Shown: positions 25,508 through 35,258 of the stretch, one piece after another | How positions within the stretch are numbered: the stretch's first letter is position 1 | Layout: each line of letters opens with the position of its first letter | Source of the DNA: Citrus sinensis | Lineage: Eukaryota; Streptophyta; Magnoliopsida; Sapindales; Rutaceae | Assembly: GCF_022201045.2 (NCBI RefSeq) | Contig: NC_068561.1 | Span: 23,938,501 to 24,002,500, forward strand | Direction of reading: 5' to 3' | Length of the DNA: 64,000 bases | Position numbers and translations under genes: made by a program | Notes under the pieces: model-generated | What the model was told of the DNA's origin: nothing | The model's database searches: none | What the model saw: only the letters and a program-made list of their open reading frames with translations

Positions 25508-27325
25508 CTTATTGCTAGTCCCTAGCAAATAAAGCGAAAACAAAATTCAAATTCAAAATAATTTTTTTTTTTTGTTTTAATAGAAACACTCGTATTTATT
25601 CCATCAGATTAATGATAGCAATCAAATAAAAGTATAAGCATTATCTTCAGTCTAAAGCAACATCACACCCACATCAACCATCCACATGAATTAGCCCAGT
25701 AGACTTTGTTTTAGCTACTCTCAAGAATGACATGTCAAACCCCAAAATATCATTGGAAGTAGTGACACTCTCACAAATAAATTAATCCCAATAAAAATAG
25801 TCACTCCAATGAATGGTAATTGAGAGAGAAAATAATAAAGAAATGATATCACATGCTCTCACCAAGATGAAATAAATATGCCCTCAGCTTAGAAATAATA
25901 CGATCTCAAGTCAAATAAAATGTTAGTCAACCCACTTTATTTATCTTTTTTTTTTTTTTTATGCATCACTACATCTTTTTAGCCCATATAACTAGCTTCT
26001 ACTTCGGACTATAGTTCCCTAAAATCAAGAAGGACTTTTATTAGGACGTAACGTAGGCTAGGGACATGGTTAACAAAGAAGGGAAATAAGGAAAACAAAG
26101 TGTATGTTTGAGAAAAATGCAGAGAATTTTTTTTTTTTTTTTTTTTTTGGGAGTTGCAAGGTGGATTTCACCTATTTTTATTCTTTTGAAACAACAACTT
26201 TTGTTTTTGTTTTTTTGTTTTTGTTTTTTTTTTTTTTGGCATAACTTCACTGAACAACATAATTATTTACATTTTCTCAAACATAAATAGGTGATGGAAC
26301 TTATAAGACATCGGGTAATACTCCAAATCGGAGTGGGTCAAGATGATAAGTTGACAAAGAAAATGTTTTTTTTTTTTTTTTTTTTAAAGGCTCAAAAGGG
26401 TTAATTATGGATATTTAATAAAAGGGATGGCTAGAAAGGCTCAAACGGATCAAAGATGGCCTTTCCATCGTCTTTTAGGGCTCTGAATAACCTTCCATAT
26501 CTACTAGTTAGATGGGCCTCCAAATGTAGCAACACACTCTTTTTTCTTTTTTTTTTATTTTACAATTTTTTTTTTTAGGGTTAACTCAAAAGTAATTTAG
26601 AGATCGTGTATAAAATAATAAACTGCTAAGCTGTATAAAGAGTGGGCAAAAGGGTTATTCTCCAAGAAAAATAATAGGCTCAAAAACTCACTTGGTACTT
26701 ATTATGACATGTTCATTCCTTCAAGCAACTCATATATGTCTCCGACATCAACATGTAGAGTAGCAAACATAATGTAACATCACTTAAGACCAAAGATAAT
26801 ACAAATACTAAAATTTAAAATTAATCATGTCACCCAATGTTAAAACAAATCACACAAATTTTTTTTTTTTTTTTTTATTTTTTAAACAACATTCTACCCC
26901 CCAACCTATTCTAAACAAAAAAAAAAAAAAAAAAATGCATGCAGAAATGTGAAAATGATGTAGAAAAATTAATTTAGAAAAGTTACAAAAATGATAGAAA
27001 AGAAAATGATTTTTTAATTATTTTTTTTAAAGAAGATGCGTTTCTAGAGGAACTACACTCCATATTCAGCCATCTTCGACTCAAAAGTTGGAAAATGCAT
27101 TTTTATAGAGGATAAATTAAAAAGAAGAAAAATAAACATAAACACATAATAAAGAAAAAAGAAAATGTCTTAATTTTTTTTTTTTTAAACGATGAAGATG
27201 CGTTTCTAGAGTCACTACACTCCATATTCAGCCATCTTCAACACAAAAAGTTAGCAACAGTTAGTTTCTACAACAAAAAATTAGTAAAAACTTAACCAAA
27301 ATTTCATAATTGTCGACTATTCCCT
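25508..27325 (-). other. Long 3' non-coding region of the retrotransposon
   Basis: No credible ORF is seen. The region is loaded with A runs on the element's strand (plus-strand T runs around 25562-25572, 25947-25960, 26129-26148, 26229-26238, 26367-26385, 26859-26876) and contains the direct repeat at 27032 and 27194. Long 3' regions of this sort are common in Athila elements. Confidence 0.7.
27032..27250 (-). repeat. Direct repeat pair with internal hairpin
   Basis: Two copies of about 55 bp start at 27032 and 27194 (offset 162). Each has GAAGATGCG at one side and CATCTTC at the other, so each copy can form a 7-bp stem. They differ at a few positions. Location is the 3' non-coding part of the retrotransposon. 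Confidence 0.8.
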
Positions 27326-27362
27326 CCCCCCAACCAGAACGAAACATTGTCCTCAATGTTTG
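27326..27362 (-). other. Second polypurine-like tract with adjacent conserved block
   Basis: On the element's strand a block containing GAGGACAATGTTTCGTTCTG runs into GGTTGGGGGG. In my experience this signature lies downstream of the ORFs in Athila relatives. It shares 12 bases with the true polypurine tract and could act as an internal plus-strand primer. Confidence 0.55.
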
Positions 27363-27422
27363 AAATGAAAGAAGTAGAGTTTAGAAGACATCACCTGGGT
27401 GGTGCAACACAGAAGAAAATAT

Positions 27423-28091
27423 TTACAGGCGGAGAGTTAAATCTAATTTGTACTTCTTACTGCTGCTACTGTTACCATCATTATTTGGGCGCTCCAACAC
27501 AAAGGTCCAGGGGTCTGGCTCCGGTTTATACGCTTGTAACAGATCAAGTAGCTCATTAGCAGTGTGAGCACAAATAAAGAGTTTTTTCACATTAGCGGGA
27601 ATGAAATAGTTTTTTATTGCATGGTTAAGAAATGCGATAAAGCCATCATAAAAGTTATTGACATTTAACAAACCGATGGGTTTCTGGTGGATGTGCAGAT
27701 GGGCCCAAGATGCTAGTGTGATAAGTGCCTCTAGTGTTGCAAGATCTCCTGGAAGGAAAATAAAAGCATCAGCATAATTAAGCATTTCAGTTATTCTTTC
27801 TTGCATACCTGAGACGACTAACTCTTCTCCAGTTGATGAGTCAGACGAACTGCCCAATGGTTTTAGGACTCTTGGGATGATGCCTAACACTTGACTTCCT
27901 CTGATAAAAGCTGCTTCTGAGACCATTTTTGATAACCCTCGATTACCTCCTCCATACACCAAGTGTAATTTTCTCGCTGCTATGCTTCGACCAAGATCTA
28001 TGGCTGCCTCAACGAACTCTTTATGTTTGCCATAGGTAAATCCAGAAAGCACACAAATGTTCTTGAATTGTCTATTGGGAGTAGCTGCCAT
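27423..28091 (-). CDS. LONELY GUY-like protein carried by the retrotransposon (ORF4)
   Basis: The 222-aa intronless frame starts at the first ATG of its reading frame. It aligns along its length with plant LOG proteins, cytosolic enzymes that release active cytokinin from cytokinin riboside 5'-monophosphate. Visible landmarks: ICVLSGFTYGKHKEF (12-26), LVYGGGNRGLSKMVSEA (44-60), VLGIIPRVLKP (68-78), R99 at the usual catalytic arginine, ADAFIFLPG (107-115) and QKPIGLLNVNNFYDGF (136-151). The signature PGGxGTxxE, normally carrying the catalytic glutamate, is here PGDLATLEA (114-122): both glycines and the final Glu are replaced. The activity is therefore doubtful; ligand binding, dimer poisoning of host LOGs or a new substrate are alternatives. 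Host LOG genes have introns, so this one probably came from a spliced RNA. The open frame in a young element argues that it is kept. A tail of about 30 residues (191-222) is Ser/Lys-rich and unlike the family. Confidence 0.88.
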   Translation of the reverse strand: MAATPNRQFKNICVLSGFTYGKHKEFVEAAIDLGRSIAARKLHLVYGGGNRGLSKMVSEAAFIRGSQVLGIIPRVLKPLGSSSDSSTGEELVVSGMQERITEMLNYADAFIFLPGDLATLEALITLASWAHLHIHQKPIGLLNVNNFYDGFIAFLNHAIKNYFIPANVKKLFICAHTANELLDLLQAYKPEPDPWTFVLERPNNDGNSSSSKKYKLDLTLRL

Positions 28092-28411
28092 TGTGATACT
28101 TCTCGAAAACAATTTGTGAGTGCTTGACAAAAAAGAAATCACATTTAAGAGTCTCGGTGATAGTGGGTCATGGTTGTGTATGAGGTAATATGTTAGTGTC
28201 AAATAACGCGTAAAGCACGTGGCTCGCAAGTCAAAAAGAAAACAGTAAAAAGGAAAAAGCAAACAGTAATAAAATTATTAAAGACAATAATGCAAACAAT
28301 AAGACAATAGTGAAATAAAATAACAATAAAGTAAAAGGATATTTACAGGTAGTTGCGACTGTGGCTCACATCTTCCTTTGGTTTTACGTCCAGAAACGGC
28401 TTGAACGCCCT
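28092..28411 (-). promoter_or_regulatory. ORF3-ORF4 spacer with splice-acceptor-like sequence
   Basis: On the element's strand a long T-rich stretch ends in TTTTTGACTTGCGAG at about 28223-28237, which looks like a polypyrimidine tract plus AG acceptor, 132 bases upstream of the ORF4 ATG. No ATG occurs in the ORF4 frame between it and 28091. The spacer also holds the right-hand copy of the 11-bp repeat that recurs at the ORF4 stop. Confidence 0.4.
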
Positions 28412-28969
28412 CTATGGGTCGAGGATAGGCTTCCTATCCAGTTTTCTTATAAACTGGCAAACAGGGTCGTTTATAGTCAGATTCCCGAGACTATATCGTG
28501 CATGCTCTTTCTGGAATAATGGCCATAACTGGAGAATCGCTCCTTGCACATATCCACTGGGATGCGTTTCAAGAGACAAAAGGATATCATCCAATGACTC
28601 CTTATTCAAGCCATCCCTAATGAATTGAATCTTATCTTCCCTGTTATCAGACATCATTCCTAAAGAACATGGGTTTTTATTGCAACTCATTCTGGCACAC
28701 TTATGACAAGCAACAGAAATTCTTCGAGCTCGTCGTTTTCTTGCATAATTTCCTTTACCACAACCAGGCATGTATGCAATAAATTTTGGAGGTAACTCAC
28801 CTGCCGATCGTACTTTAGCCTCGATTAACCAACGGATGTCAGCAGGTATGTTATTCCTCATGAATAATCGCATGCGTTCGGACCGAGCTTTATAGATCGT
28901 AAGGAGGGCATTCTGAGGAAGTGAAGGGAATCGCTTGTGAAGCTTTGCTAGAATCTCGTTTCTGTCCAT
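28412..28969 (-). CDS. Cys-rich nucleic-acid-binding-like protein carried by the retrotransposon (ORF3)
   Basis: The 185-aa frame opens with ATG. Residues about 35-125 have the order seen in the short cysteine-rich nucleic-acid-binding proteins of plant flexiviruses (Pfam Viral_NABP, carla-, viti- and allexivirus type): a helical leader, a glycine-containing turn, the basic run YARKRRARR (75-83), a CX2CX4CX4C finger (C88, C91, C96, C101) and a following segment ending IQFIRDGL (114-121). Those viral proteins bind RNA/DNA, and several suppress RNA silencing or affect host transcription. The C-terminal 60 residues are unrecognised. The similarity was judged by eye. If correct, the element took a gene from an RNA virus or shares an ancestor with its source; a role against silencing of the element is a reasonable inference. 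After the TAG at 28412 the frame stays open for 17 more codons before TAA. Confidence 0.65.
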   Translation of the reverse strand: MDRNEILAKLHKRFPSLPQNALLTIYKARSERMRLFMRNNIPADIRWLIEAKVRSAGELPPKFIAYMPGCGKGNYARKRRARRISVACHKCARMSCNKNPCSLGMMSDNREDKIQFIRDGLNKESLDDILLSLETHPSGYVQGAILQLWPLFQKEHARYSLGNLTINDPVCQFIRKLDRKPILDP

Positions 28970-29064
28970 ACCTTCGCCTCAGAATATCAGTTATTATGGG
29001 AAACTGAAGTAACCGACTTGATTGTCACGGAGTACCGTTATCCGCCACTTCACCGGGGTAACAA

Positions 29065-29110
29065 ACTAAAGCACACAAATAGAAAAACAAATTAAAACAC
29101 ACAAAGAAAA
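29065..29110 (-). promoter_or_regulatory. Candidate splice acceptor upstream of ORF3
   Basis: On the element's strand a T-rich tract ends in TTTGTGTGCTTTAG, with the AG at 29067-29066, 96 bases upstream of the ORF3 ATG. It is a good plant acceptor by eye and pairs in theory with the donor beside the primer-binding site. Confidence 0.4.
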
Positions 29111-29344
29111 TTAAAATCGTCCTCTTATTGAATTTACCTCAAGCTCCAACTGGATGTCGTAAACACTTCTCTCAATGTCTCTGAGTTGGTGTTCTAAACC
29201 CTCAACATAGGCTACTAACTCTGGTGGTTGTAGAGCCCAAATGCGTTGTGTTTTACAAAATTGAATCTGCCTTTTGAGATGAGTTTTGACACGTTGAAGT
29301 GGTTTAAGAATGTTCAGGAGGAACGGTCTAAGTATGAGACTCAT
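29111..29344 (-). CDS. Small basic/coiled ORF2 of the retrotransposon
   Basis: From the first ATG (29344) the frame encodes 77 aa; it stays open 14 codons further upstream without an ATG. The start MSLILRPFLLNILKPL is hydrophobic and amphipathic, followed by a Lys/Arg-rich segment (RVKTHLKRQIQ) and a helix likely to coil (ELVAYVEGLEHQLRDIERSV). It sits just after pol, where Athila elements place the start of the env-like region. No family was recognised. It may be an exon of a longer spliced product, or a chance frame. Confidence 0.4.
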   Translation of the reverse strand: MSLILRPFLLNILKPLQRVKTHLKRQIQFCKTQRIWALQPPELVAYVEGLEHQLRDIERSVYDIQLELEVNSIRGRF

Positions 29345-29469
29345 GATTAAAAATGATAAGAGAAAACTTAATGGTAAAATAAACACACTTATGCAAAAAC
29401 AATTTCAATTAGCAAAAGAATAATATAAAGAAAGAAAGAAAAATCAAATCAACGAAAAGAAAAAAAAAA

Positions 29470-32400
29470 TCAATTCAAATTTGGTGGGTCACTCAAATTT
29501 ATTTCGGTGTCTTCTTCATGTGGTTGGTACTCTAGATATGGCTTTAATCTTTGACCATTAACTTTAAACGTGACACCATTCTTTGGGTCTTTAATTTCAA
29601 TTGCCCCATGTGGAAAAACAGTATGAACAATAAAGGGACCAGACCAACGAGAACGTAACTTACCTGGGAATAGGTGCAAGCGAGAATTGAATAAAAGCAC
29701 TTTCTGACCTGGAGTGAACGATTTTCTCATAATTTGCTTATCATGGAAGACTTTCATTCGTTGCTTGTAAATCTTGGCATTTTCGTACGCGTCATTGCGA
29801 ATTTCTTCAAGTTCTGCCAGCTGTAATCTTCTTTCTGAGCTGGCTTGCTGCATGTCAAAATTGAATTTCTTGATGGCCCAATATGCACGATGCTCGAGCT
29901 CCACAGGTAGGTGGCAAGCTTTTCCATATACTAGCCTGTAGGGTGACATCCCAATCGGGGTCTTGAAAGTCGTTCTATATGCCCATAAGGCATCATCAAG
30001 TCTTAATGACCAATCTTTTCTGTCCGGCCTCACCGTTTTTTCTAATATGTGCTTTATTTCTCGATTGGAGATCTCAACTTGGCCACTGGTTTGCGGATGA
30101 TACGGGGTCGCCACTTTATGTGTGATTGAATACTTTGTCAAAAGAGCTTTGAATGCTTTGTTACAAAAGTGGGCACCACCATCACTGATTATTGCTCGAG
30201 GGAATCCAAAGCGCGAGACAATGTTGCTTTTCAAAAATCCTATCACCACCTTGTGATCATTGGTTCTACATGGAATTGCTTCTACCCATTTTGAGACGTA
30301 GTCAACACCAACCAATATGTATTGATGGCCAAAAGAAGGGGGAAAGGGTCCCATGAAGTCGATACCCCATACGTCAAAAATCTCAACCACTAAAATTGGA
30401 TTTAGTGGCATCATGTTCCTTCGTGTAATGCTCCCCATTCGTTGACACCTATCACATGAAGAACAAAAAGTGTAAGCGTCTCGAAATAGTGTTGGCCAAT
30501 AGAAACCACATTGTAAAACTTTAGTCGCTGTTTTCTTAGCACTGAAATGGCCTCCACAAGCTTGTTCATGGCAGAATGAAAGGATATTCTGAATTTCACT
30601 TTCTGGGACACATCGTCTAACAATTTGGTCTGCACAATACTTGAACAAATATGGGTCATCCCAAAAGAAATTATTTATCTCTGCAAAGAATTTAGCCTTA
30701 TCTTGCTTGGTCCAATGCTCTGGAAGTTTACCTGTAACAAGATAATTAACTATATCAGCATACCAAGGTAATACTTCCACACTCATTAATTGTTCATCTG
30801 GAAATGACTCATTTAATGGTAATTGTTCTATAATTGTGTCAAAATGGAGACGAGAGAGGTGGTCCGCCACAACATTTTCTGTCCCTTTTTTATCTTTGAA
30901 TTCCAAGTCAAATTCCTGCAAAAGTAACACCCAACGAATTAGTCTGGCTTTTGCATCTTTCTTTGTGAGAAGATATTTAAGAGCAGCATGATCTGTGAAT
31001 ATAATTATTTTACAACCAATGAGATATGATCGAAATTTTTCCAATGCAAACACTACTGCTAGCATTTCTTTTTCAGTAGTTGAATAGTTCAACTGTGCAT
31101 CATTCAATGTCATACTAGCATAGTAAATAACATGGGGAATTCGATCAACTCTTTGTCCTAATACTGCTCCTACTGCATAATCAGATGCATCGCACATGAG
31201 CTCAAATGGTAATTTCCAGTTCGGGGGCTGAATGATGGGTGATGATGTCAACAACCGTTTTAATTTTTCAAACGCCATAAGACATGAATCATTAAAGATA
31301 AAAGGTACATCCTTAGCAAGTAAATTGCATAAGGGTCTAGAAACTTTGCTAAAATCTTTAATGAAACGTCTATAGAAACCAGCATGCCCAAGGAAAGATC
31401 TTACTTCTCTGACTGTTTTGGGTGGAGGAAGATTAGAAATGAGATCCACCTTGGCTTTGTCAACCTCAATACCTTTGCTCGAAATGATGTGACCGAGAAC
31501 AATACCTTGTTTTACCATAAAATGGCATTTCTCCCAATTTAAGACCAAGTTCTTGTCGATACATCTCTGCAGAACTAGTGTTAGATGATGTAAACATTGA
31601 TCAAACGAGTCACCAAAGACAGAAAAATCATCCATAAAGACTTCAAGGAATCGTTCAACCATATCAGAAAAAATGCTCAACATGCATCGTTGAAATGTAG
31701 CAGGTGCATTACATAATCCAAATGGCATTCTTCTATATGCAAATGTGCCAAAAGGGCAAGTGAAAGTAGTTTTCTCTTGATCTTTTGGTGCTATGGGAAT
31801 CTGATTATATCCTGAGTAGCCATCTAGAAAGCAATAAAATTCATGTCCTGCTAATCTATCAAGCATTTGATCAATAAATGGTAAAGGAAAATGGTCTTTA
31901 CGTGTGACAGAATTCAACTTTCTATAATCAATGCATACACGCCATCCTGTAGTCACTCTAGTGGGTATCAATTCATTATCAGCATTGGTAACTACTGTGA
32001 CTCCTGACTTTTTGGGGACAACTTGTACAGGACTAACCCATGAACTATCAGAAATGGGGTAAATGATACCAGCATCTAATAGCTTAAGGACTTCTGTTCT
32101 AACAACTTCTTTCATATTAGGATTTAACCGACGTTGCATTTCCCTAGTAGTTTTAGCATTTTCATCAAGGTGAATGTAATGCATACAGTCTACTGGGTTT
32201 ATACCTTTGATGTCTGCTATGGTCCATCCTAATGCCCCTTTATGCTCTTTTAAAACATCTAACAACTTACCTTTTTGTTCGTCATTGAGGGATGATGAGA
32301 TGATTACCGGCAGAGTGCTTTCTTCTCCCAAAAACGCATATTCCAAAGTGTTGGGCAATGGTTTGAGCTCGAGTTTCGGTGGTGATTCTGATGATGGAAT

Positions 32401-34851
32401 GAGTTGCTTCTCTGATGGTGCTAGTTGCTCAACTCTTGATTTCCATTTATTAGTGTCCATGGATGGTGTTGAGTCAAGCAGGGCGTTGACCTCATCAACT
32501 GATCTGTCAATATCAAAATCCAAACCAAAGTGAGTTAAACATGTTTGTAAAGGATCATCACTAAGGTTTGAAAGAAAAGTATTATCAACTATTGTTTCAA
32601 TTAAATCCACATCAACAATTCCATCATCTACACTGTAAGGTTGTTTGGCAATGTTGAAAATGTTTAATTCCATAGTCATGTTGCCGAAGGACAACTGCAT
32701 ATTTCCAGTCCTGCATTGAATGTGAGCATCCGCAGTTGCCAAGAAAGGTCGGCCTAGAATAATGGGGATGTGCTTCTTTGAATCCTGTATTGGTTGAGTG
32801 TCAATTACAATGAAATCAACAGGAAAATAAAACTTGTCTACCTGGATAAGCACGTCCTCCACAATACCACGAGGTATTTTCGTGGACCGATCTGCAAGCT
32901 GTAACACCACTGGAGTTGGGTGTAATTCTCCAAGTCCAAGTTTCACAAACACTGAATAAGGTAACAGATTTACACTAGCTCCTAAATCCAACAAAGCATT
33001 CTCAATTGTGTGGTTCCCTATGCTACATGAGATAGTGGGGGAGCCTGGGTCTTTGCATTTTAGAGGAATTTTATGTTGGAGGATAGAACTAACGTTTTCT
33101 GTTAAAAATGCTTTCTTTTGAACATGCATGTTTCTCTTTTTAGTACACAAATCTTTAAGAAACTTGGCATAAGATGGAACTTGCTTTATAGCATCAAGTA
33201 AAGGGATGTTAACACTTACCTGTTTGAAGATTTCAAGAATCTCACCTGTGGATTTTCCCTTTTTTCCTTTAGCTAACCTCTGAGGAAATGGAGCCTTGGG
33301 AACATATTCTTGTGGGTTGGCTTCTTCTCTCTCCTCCGGTGGTGAGTCCTCAACGTTCACAGGTACAATTTGATTTTCCTTTGTCACCGGCATCTCCACT
33401 TTGTTGTCGACTTCCTTTCCTTTTCGCAAGGTCATTACTGCTTTGACTTCTCCATGCTGCTGTGGTGAACTGGTACTTGCTTCATGCACTCCTTTAGGGT
33501 TAGGCACTGGTTGACTTGGAAACTTACCTTTCTCAACGGTCATTGCCAAGGTCTGAACTGAAGAAGCAAGTTGTCCCACCATCTTCTCGAGGCTTGAAAC
33601 AGATTGAGCTTGTGAGTTGAAGCCTGCTCTCAACTCATTTCGTAGTCCATCAATGGTGCGATTCTGTTGCTCAATCGTGGAGTGAGTAAGATTCTTGAGA
33701 TTCTGGAATGAATCCTCCCATGGTCTGGGCTGAGAGTAATTCTGGTTCTGATTGTATGGTCTAAATGGTGGCTGAGAGGCTTGAGGATTTTGTGGAATTG
33801 GTGGAGCTGGAGCTGTTGGTCCATTCTGTTGGAATCCTTGAGACCATGAAAAATTGGGGTGGTCTCTCCATCCAGGGTTATATGTGTTGGAGTATGGGTT
33901 GTAATTTGATGGCTTTCTCATTACACCTATGGCATTGGCTTGATCTGAGTATGAGTCATGGTCATGTGGTTCTGTTGATTTAGCAGTCGATAACGATGCT
34001 ATTTGTCGAGCAAGACCTTCAACCATCTCCTTGACTTCTTTGATTCCCGAAGTTGACTCGCCAATTTGAACCTCATTTACTCCCTTAATTCGTCTAGTAT
34101 TCCTGAGTGATCGACTCCGTTGTTGGGAATTATCCGCTTGTCGCTGGAAGAATTCCCAAATCTCTGATGCACTTTTTGACATTAGCTCTCCTCCACTTGT
34201 TGCCATTAGCCATTCTTGCACATTCGGCAATAATCCCTCCAAAAAGTATTGGCATTGGTGCCATTTCTCGTACCCATGATGTGGACACTTCAAGAGTAGC
34301 CCATTGAATCGCTCCCATGTTTCGAAAAATTGCTCGTCATCTTTCTGGGTAAACTCCGAGATTTCCCTGCGAATAGCATTGGTTTTATGCACTGGGAAAT
34401 ATTTATTTAAAAATTTTGTAACCATTTGTTCCCATGATGCAATGCTATTAGCAGGCAATGTATTAAGCCATGAACGAGCTCTGTCTTTTAAAGAAAATGG
34501 GAATAGTCTAAGTTTAACATCATCGTCTGAAAAATTTTCATATTTAAAAGTTTGACAAATGGCATGAAAATCATTCAGATGATTATATGGATCCTCATTT
34601 TCTAGGCCATAAAATGTAGGGAGACAATTTAACACACTAGGTTTTAATTCAAAACTCCTAGCAGCTACATTTGGGTATCTTATGCATGACGTGCTCAAAT
34701 TAGCTAAGGGACTAAAATAGTCCTTAAATGGCCTCTCCTGTGGTGCTTGTAAATCCATTTTATTTTTAACGTGTTTGTGTGTGCGAAGTGTTTTTTCTAA
34801 TTCAAGGTCTATAGGTTCAAGATTAGGTAATAATGACCTACGACCATGCAT
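29470..34851 (-). CDS. Gag-Pol polyprotein of the Athila-type retrotransposon
   Basis: One open frame of 1793 aa from the first ATG (start [13 protein letters not shown]). Gag with a retrotrans_gag core lies at about residues 75-220 ([19 protein letters not shown]); no CCHC knuckle was found, as is usual in Athila. Protease is near residue 620 ([12 protein letters not shown], with DLG in place of D-S/T-G, common in this clade). Reverse transcriptase is at about 885-1115 ([11 protein letters not shown]; catalytic FMDD near 1070). RNase H follows ([27 protein letters not shown]). Integrase has an HHCC finger ([11 protein letters not shown]) and catalytic D in WGIDFMGPF (about 1494), D in IISDGGAHF (about 1554) and E in TSGQVEISN (about 1590). 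All enzymes share one frame with no stop or frameshift. An unbroken polyprotein of this length is good evidence of recent activity. Confidence 0.96.
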   Translation of the reverse strand: MHGRRSLLPNLEPIDLELEKTLRTHKHVKNKMDLQAPQERPFKDYFSPLANLSTSCIRYPNVAARSFELKPSVLNCLPTFYGLENEDPYNHLNDFHAICQTFKYENFSDDDVKLRLFPFSLKDRARSWLNTLPANSIASWEQMVTKFLNKYFPVHKTNAIRREISEFTQKDDEQFFETWERFNGLLLKCPHHGYEKWHQCQYFLEGLLPNVQEWLMATSGGELMSKSASEIWEFFQRQADNSQQRSRSLRNTRRIKGVNEVQIGESTSGIKEVKEMVEGLARQIASLSTAKSTEPHDHDSYSDQANAIGVMRKPSNYNPYSNTYNPGWRDHPNFSWSQGFQQNGPTAPAPPIPQNPQASQPPFRPYNQNQNYSQPRPWEDSFQNLKNLTHSTIEQQNRTIDGLRNELRAGFNSQAQSVSSLEKMVGQLASSVQTLAMTVEKGKFPSQPVPNPKGVHEASTSSPQQHGEVKAVMTLRKGKEVDNKVEMPVTKENQIVPVNVEDSPPEEREEANPQEYVPKAPFPQRLAKGKKGKSTGEILEIFKQVSVNIPLLDAIKQVPSYAKFLKDLCTKKRNMHVQKKAFLTENVSSILQHKIPLKCKDPGSPTISCSIGNHTIENALLDLGASVNLLPYSVFVKLGLGELHPTPVVLQLADRSTKIPRGIVEDVLIQVDKFYFPVDFIVIDTQPIQDSKKHIPIILGRPFLATADAHIQCRTGNMQLSFGNMTMELNIFNIAKQPYSVDDGIVDVDLIETIVDNTFLSNLSDDPLQTCLTHFGLDFDIDRSVDEVNALLDSTPSMDTNKWKSRVEQLAPSEKQLIPSSESPPKLELKPLPNTLEYAFLGEESTLPVIISSSLNDEQKGKLLDVLKEHKGALGWTIADIKGINPVDCMHYIHLDENAKTTREMQRRLNPNMKEVVRTEVLKLLDAGIIYPISDSSWVSPVQVVPKKSGVTVVTNADNELIPTRVTTGWRVCIDYRKLNSVTRKDHFPLPFIDQMLDRLAGHEFYCFLDGYSGYNQIPIAPKDQEKTTFTCPFGTFAYRRMPFGLCNAPATFQRCMLSIFSDMVERFLEVFMDDFSVFGDSFDQCLHHLTLVLQRCIDKNLVLNWEKCHFMVKQGIVLGHIISSKGIEVDKAKVDLISNLPPPKTVREVRSFLGHAGFYRRFIKDFSKVSRPLCNLLAKDVPFIFNDSCLMAFEKLKRLLTSSPIIQPPNWKLPFELMCDASDYAVGAVLGQRVDRIPHVIYYASMTLNDAQLNYSTTEKEMLAVVFALEKFRSYLIGCKIIIFTDHAALKYLLTKKDAKARLIRWVLLLQEFDLEFKDKKGTENVVADHLSRLHFDTIIEQLPLNESFPDEQLMSVEVLPWYADIVNYLVTGKLPEHWTKQDKAKFFAEINNFFWDDPYLFKYCADQIVRRCVPESEIQNILSFCHEQACGGHFSAKKTATKVLQCGFYWPTLFRDAYTFCSSCDRCQRMGSITRRNMMPLNPILVVEIFDVWGIDFMGPFPPSFGHQYILVGVDYVSKWVEAIPCRTNDHKVVIGFLKSNIVSRFGFPRAIISDGGAHFCNKAFKALLTKYSITHKVATPYHPQTSGQVEISNREIKHILEKTVRPDRKDWSLRLDDALWAYRTTFKTPIGMSPYRLVYGKACHLPVELEHRAYWAIKKFNFDMQQASSERRLQLAELEEIRNDAYENAKIYKQRMKVFHDKQIMRKSFTPGQKVLLFNSRLHLFPGKLRSRWSGPFIVHTVFPHGAIEIKDPKNGVTFKVNGQRLKPYLEYQPHEEDTEINLSDPPNLN

Positions 34852-34946
34852 GCAAAATAAATAAAATAAAAATAAAGATGCAAACAAAACAAAAAAATAA
34901 AGATGGGAACAAAACAAATAAAAATAAAGAAGAGGGAGAAATTACG

Positions 34947-35124
34947 ATACTAACCTTATTGCGCTATTACAACTTTTCTATAAAAATACACAAAAATAAA
35001 TACGTGAAAGAAATTAACTAAAAATTAAATTAATAAGATAAACAAAAAAAATTACAAAGAAAAATAAATGGAAAATTAAATTACAAAATTTTAAAGAAGA
35101 GAAAAAGGAAAGAAATACTAACCT
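34947..35124 (-). promoter_or_regulatory. Leader with two repeated donor-like motifs
   Basis: The 5' leader between the primer-binding site and gag is A/T-rich. AGGTTAGTAT, a plausible 5' splice site, occurs twice on the element's strand (34947-34956 and 35115-35124). Confidence 0.35.
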
Positions 35125-35233
35125 TTAAATGTAGATTCACTTTTTTTTTCTTTTTTTTTTAATAATTAAAAAAAAATACAAGAAAACAAATAAAAGAAGT
35201 TATTCACAAAAATTAATTCTATGAATTAAAATT

Positions 35234-35240
35234 ACTTACC
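35234..35240 (-). promoter_or_regulatory. Strong candidate splice donor beside the primer-binding site
   Basis: On the element's strand GGGGAG|GTAAGTAATT follows the primer-binding site directly. GTAAGT is the consensus plant donor. The position parallels the major splice donor of retroviruses, which joins a common leader to downstream genes. Confidence 0.5.
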
Positions 35241-35258
35241 TCCCCGGCAACGGCGCCA
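35241..35258 (-). other. Primer-binding site
   Basis: TGGCGCCGTTGCCGGGGA on the minus strand starts six bases inside the 5' LTR. This sequence is the usual Athila-clade primer site, reported as matching tRNA-Asp. Confidence 0.9.

Noticed and set aside
28092-28262. N-terminal extension of the LOG-like frame by 57 codons
   Set aside because: There is no ATG; the extension is T-rich and looks like spacer with a splice-acceptor tract. The ATG at 28091 fits the LOG family start.
32207-34555. Plus-strand frames opposite gag-pol
   Set aside because: Shadows of the long minus-strand gag-pol frame.
34852-34917. 22-codon extension of gag-pol upstream of MHGRRS
   Set aside because: No ATG start and a hydrophobic T-rich composition; the ATG at 34851 is preferred.
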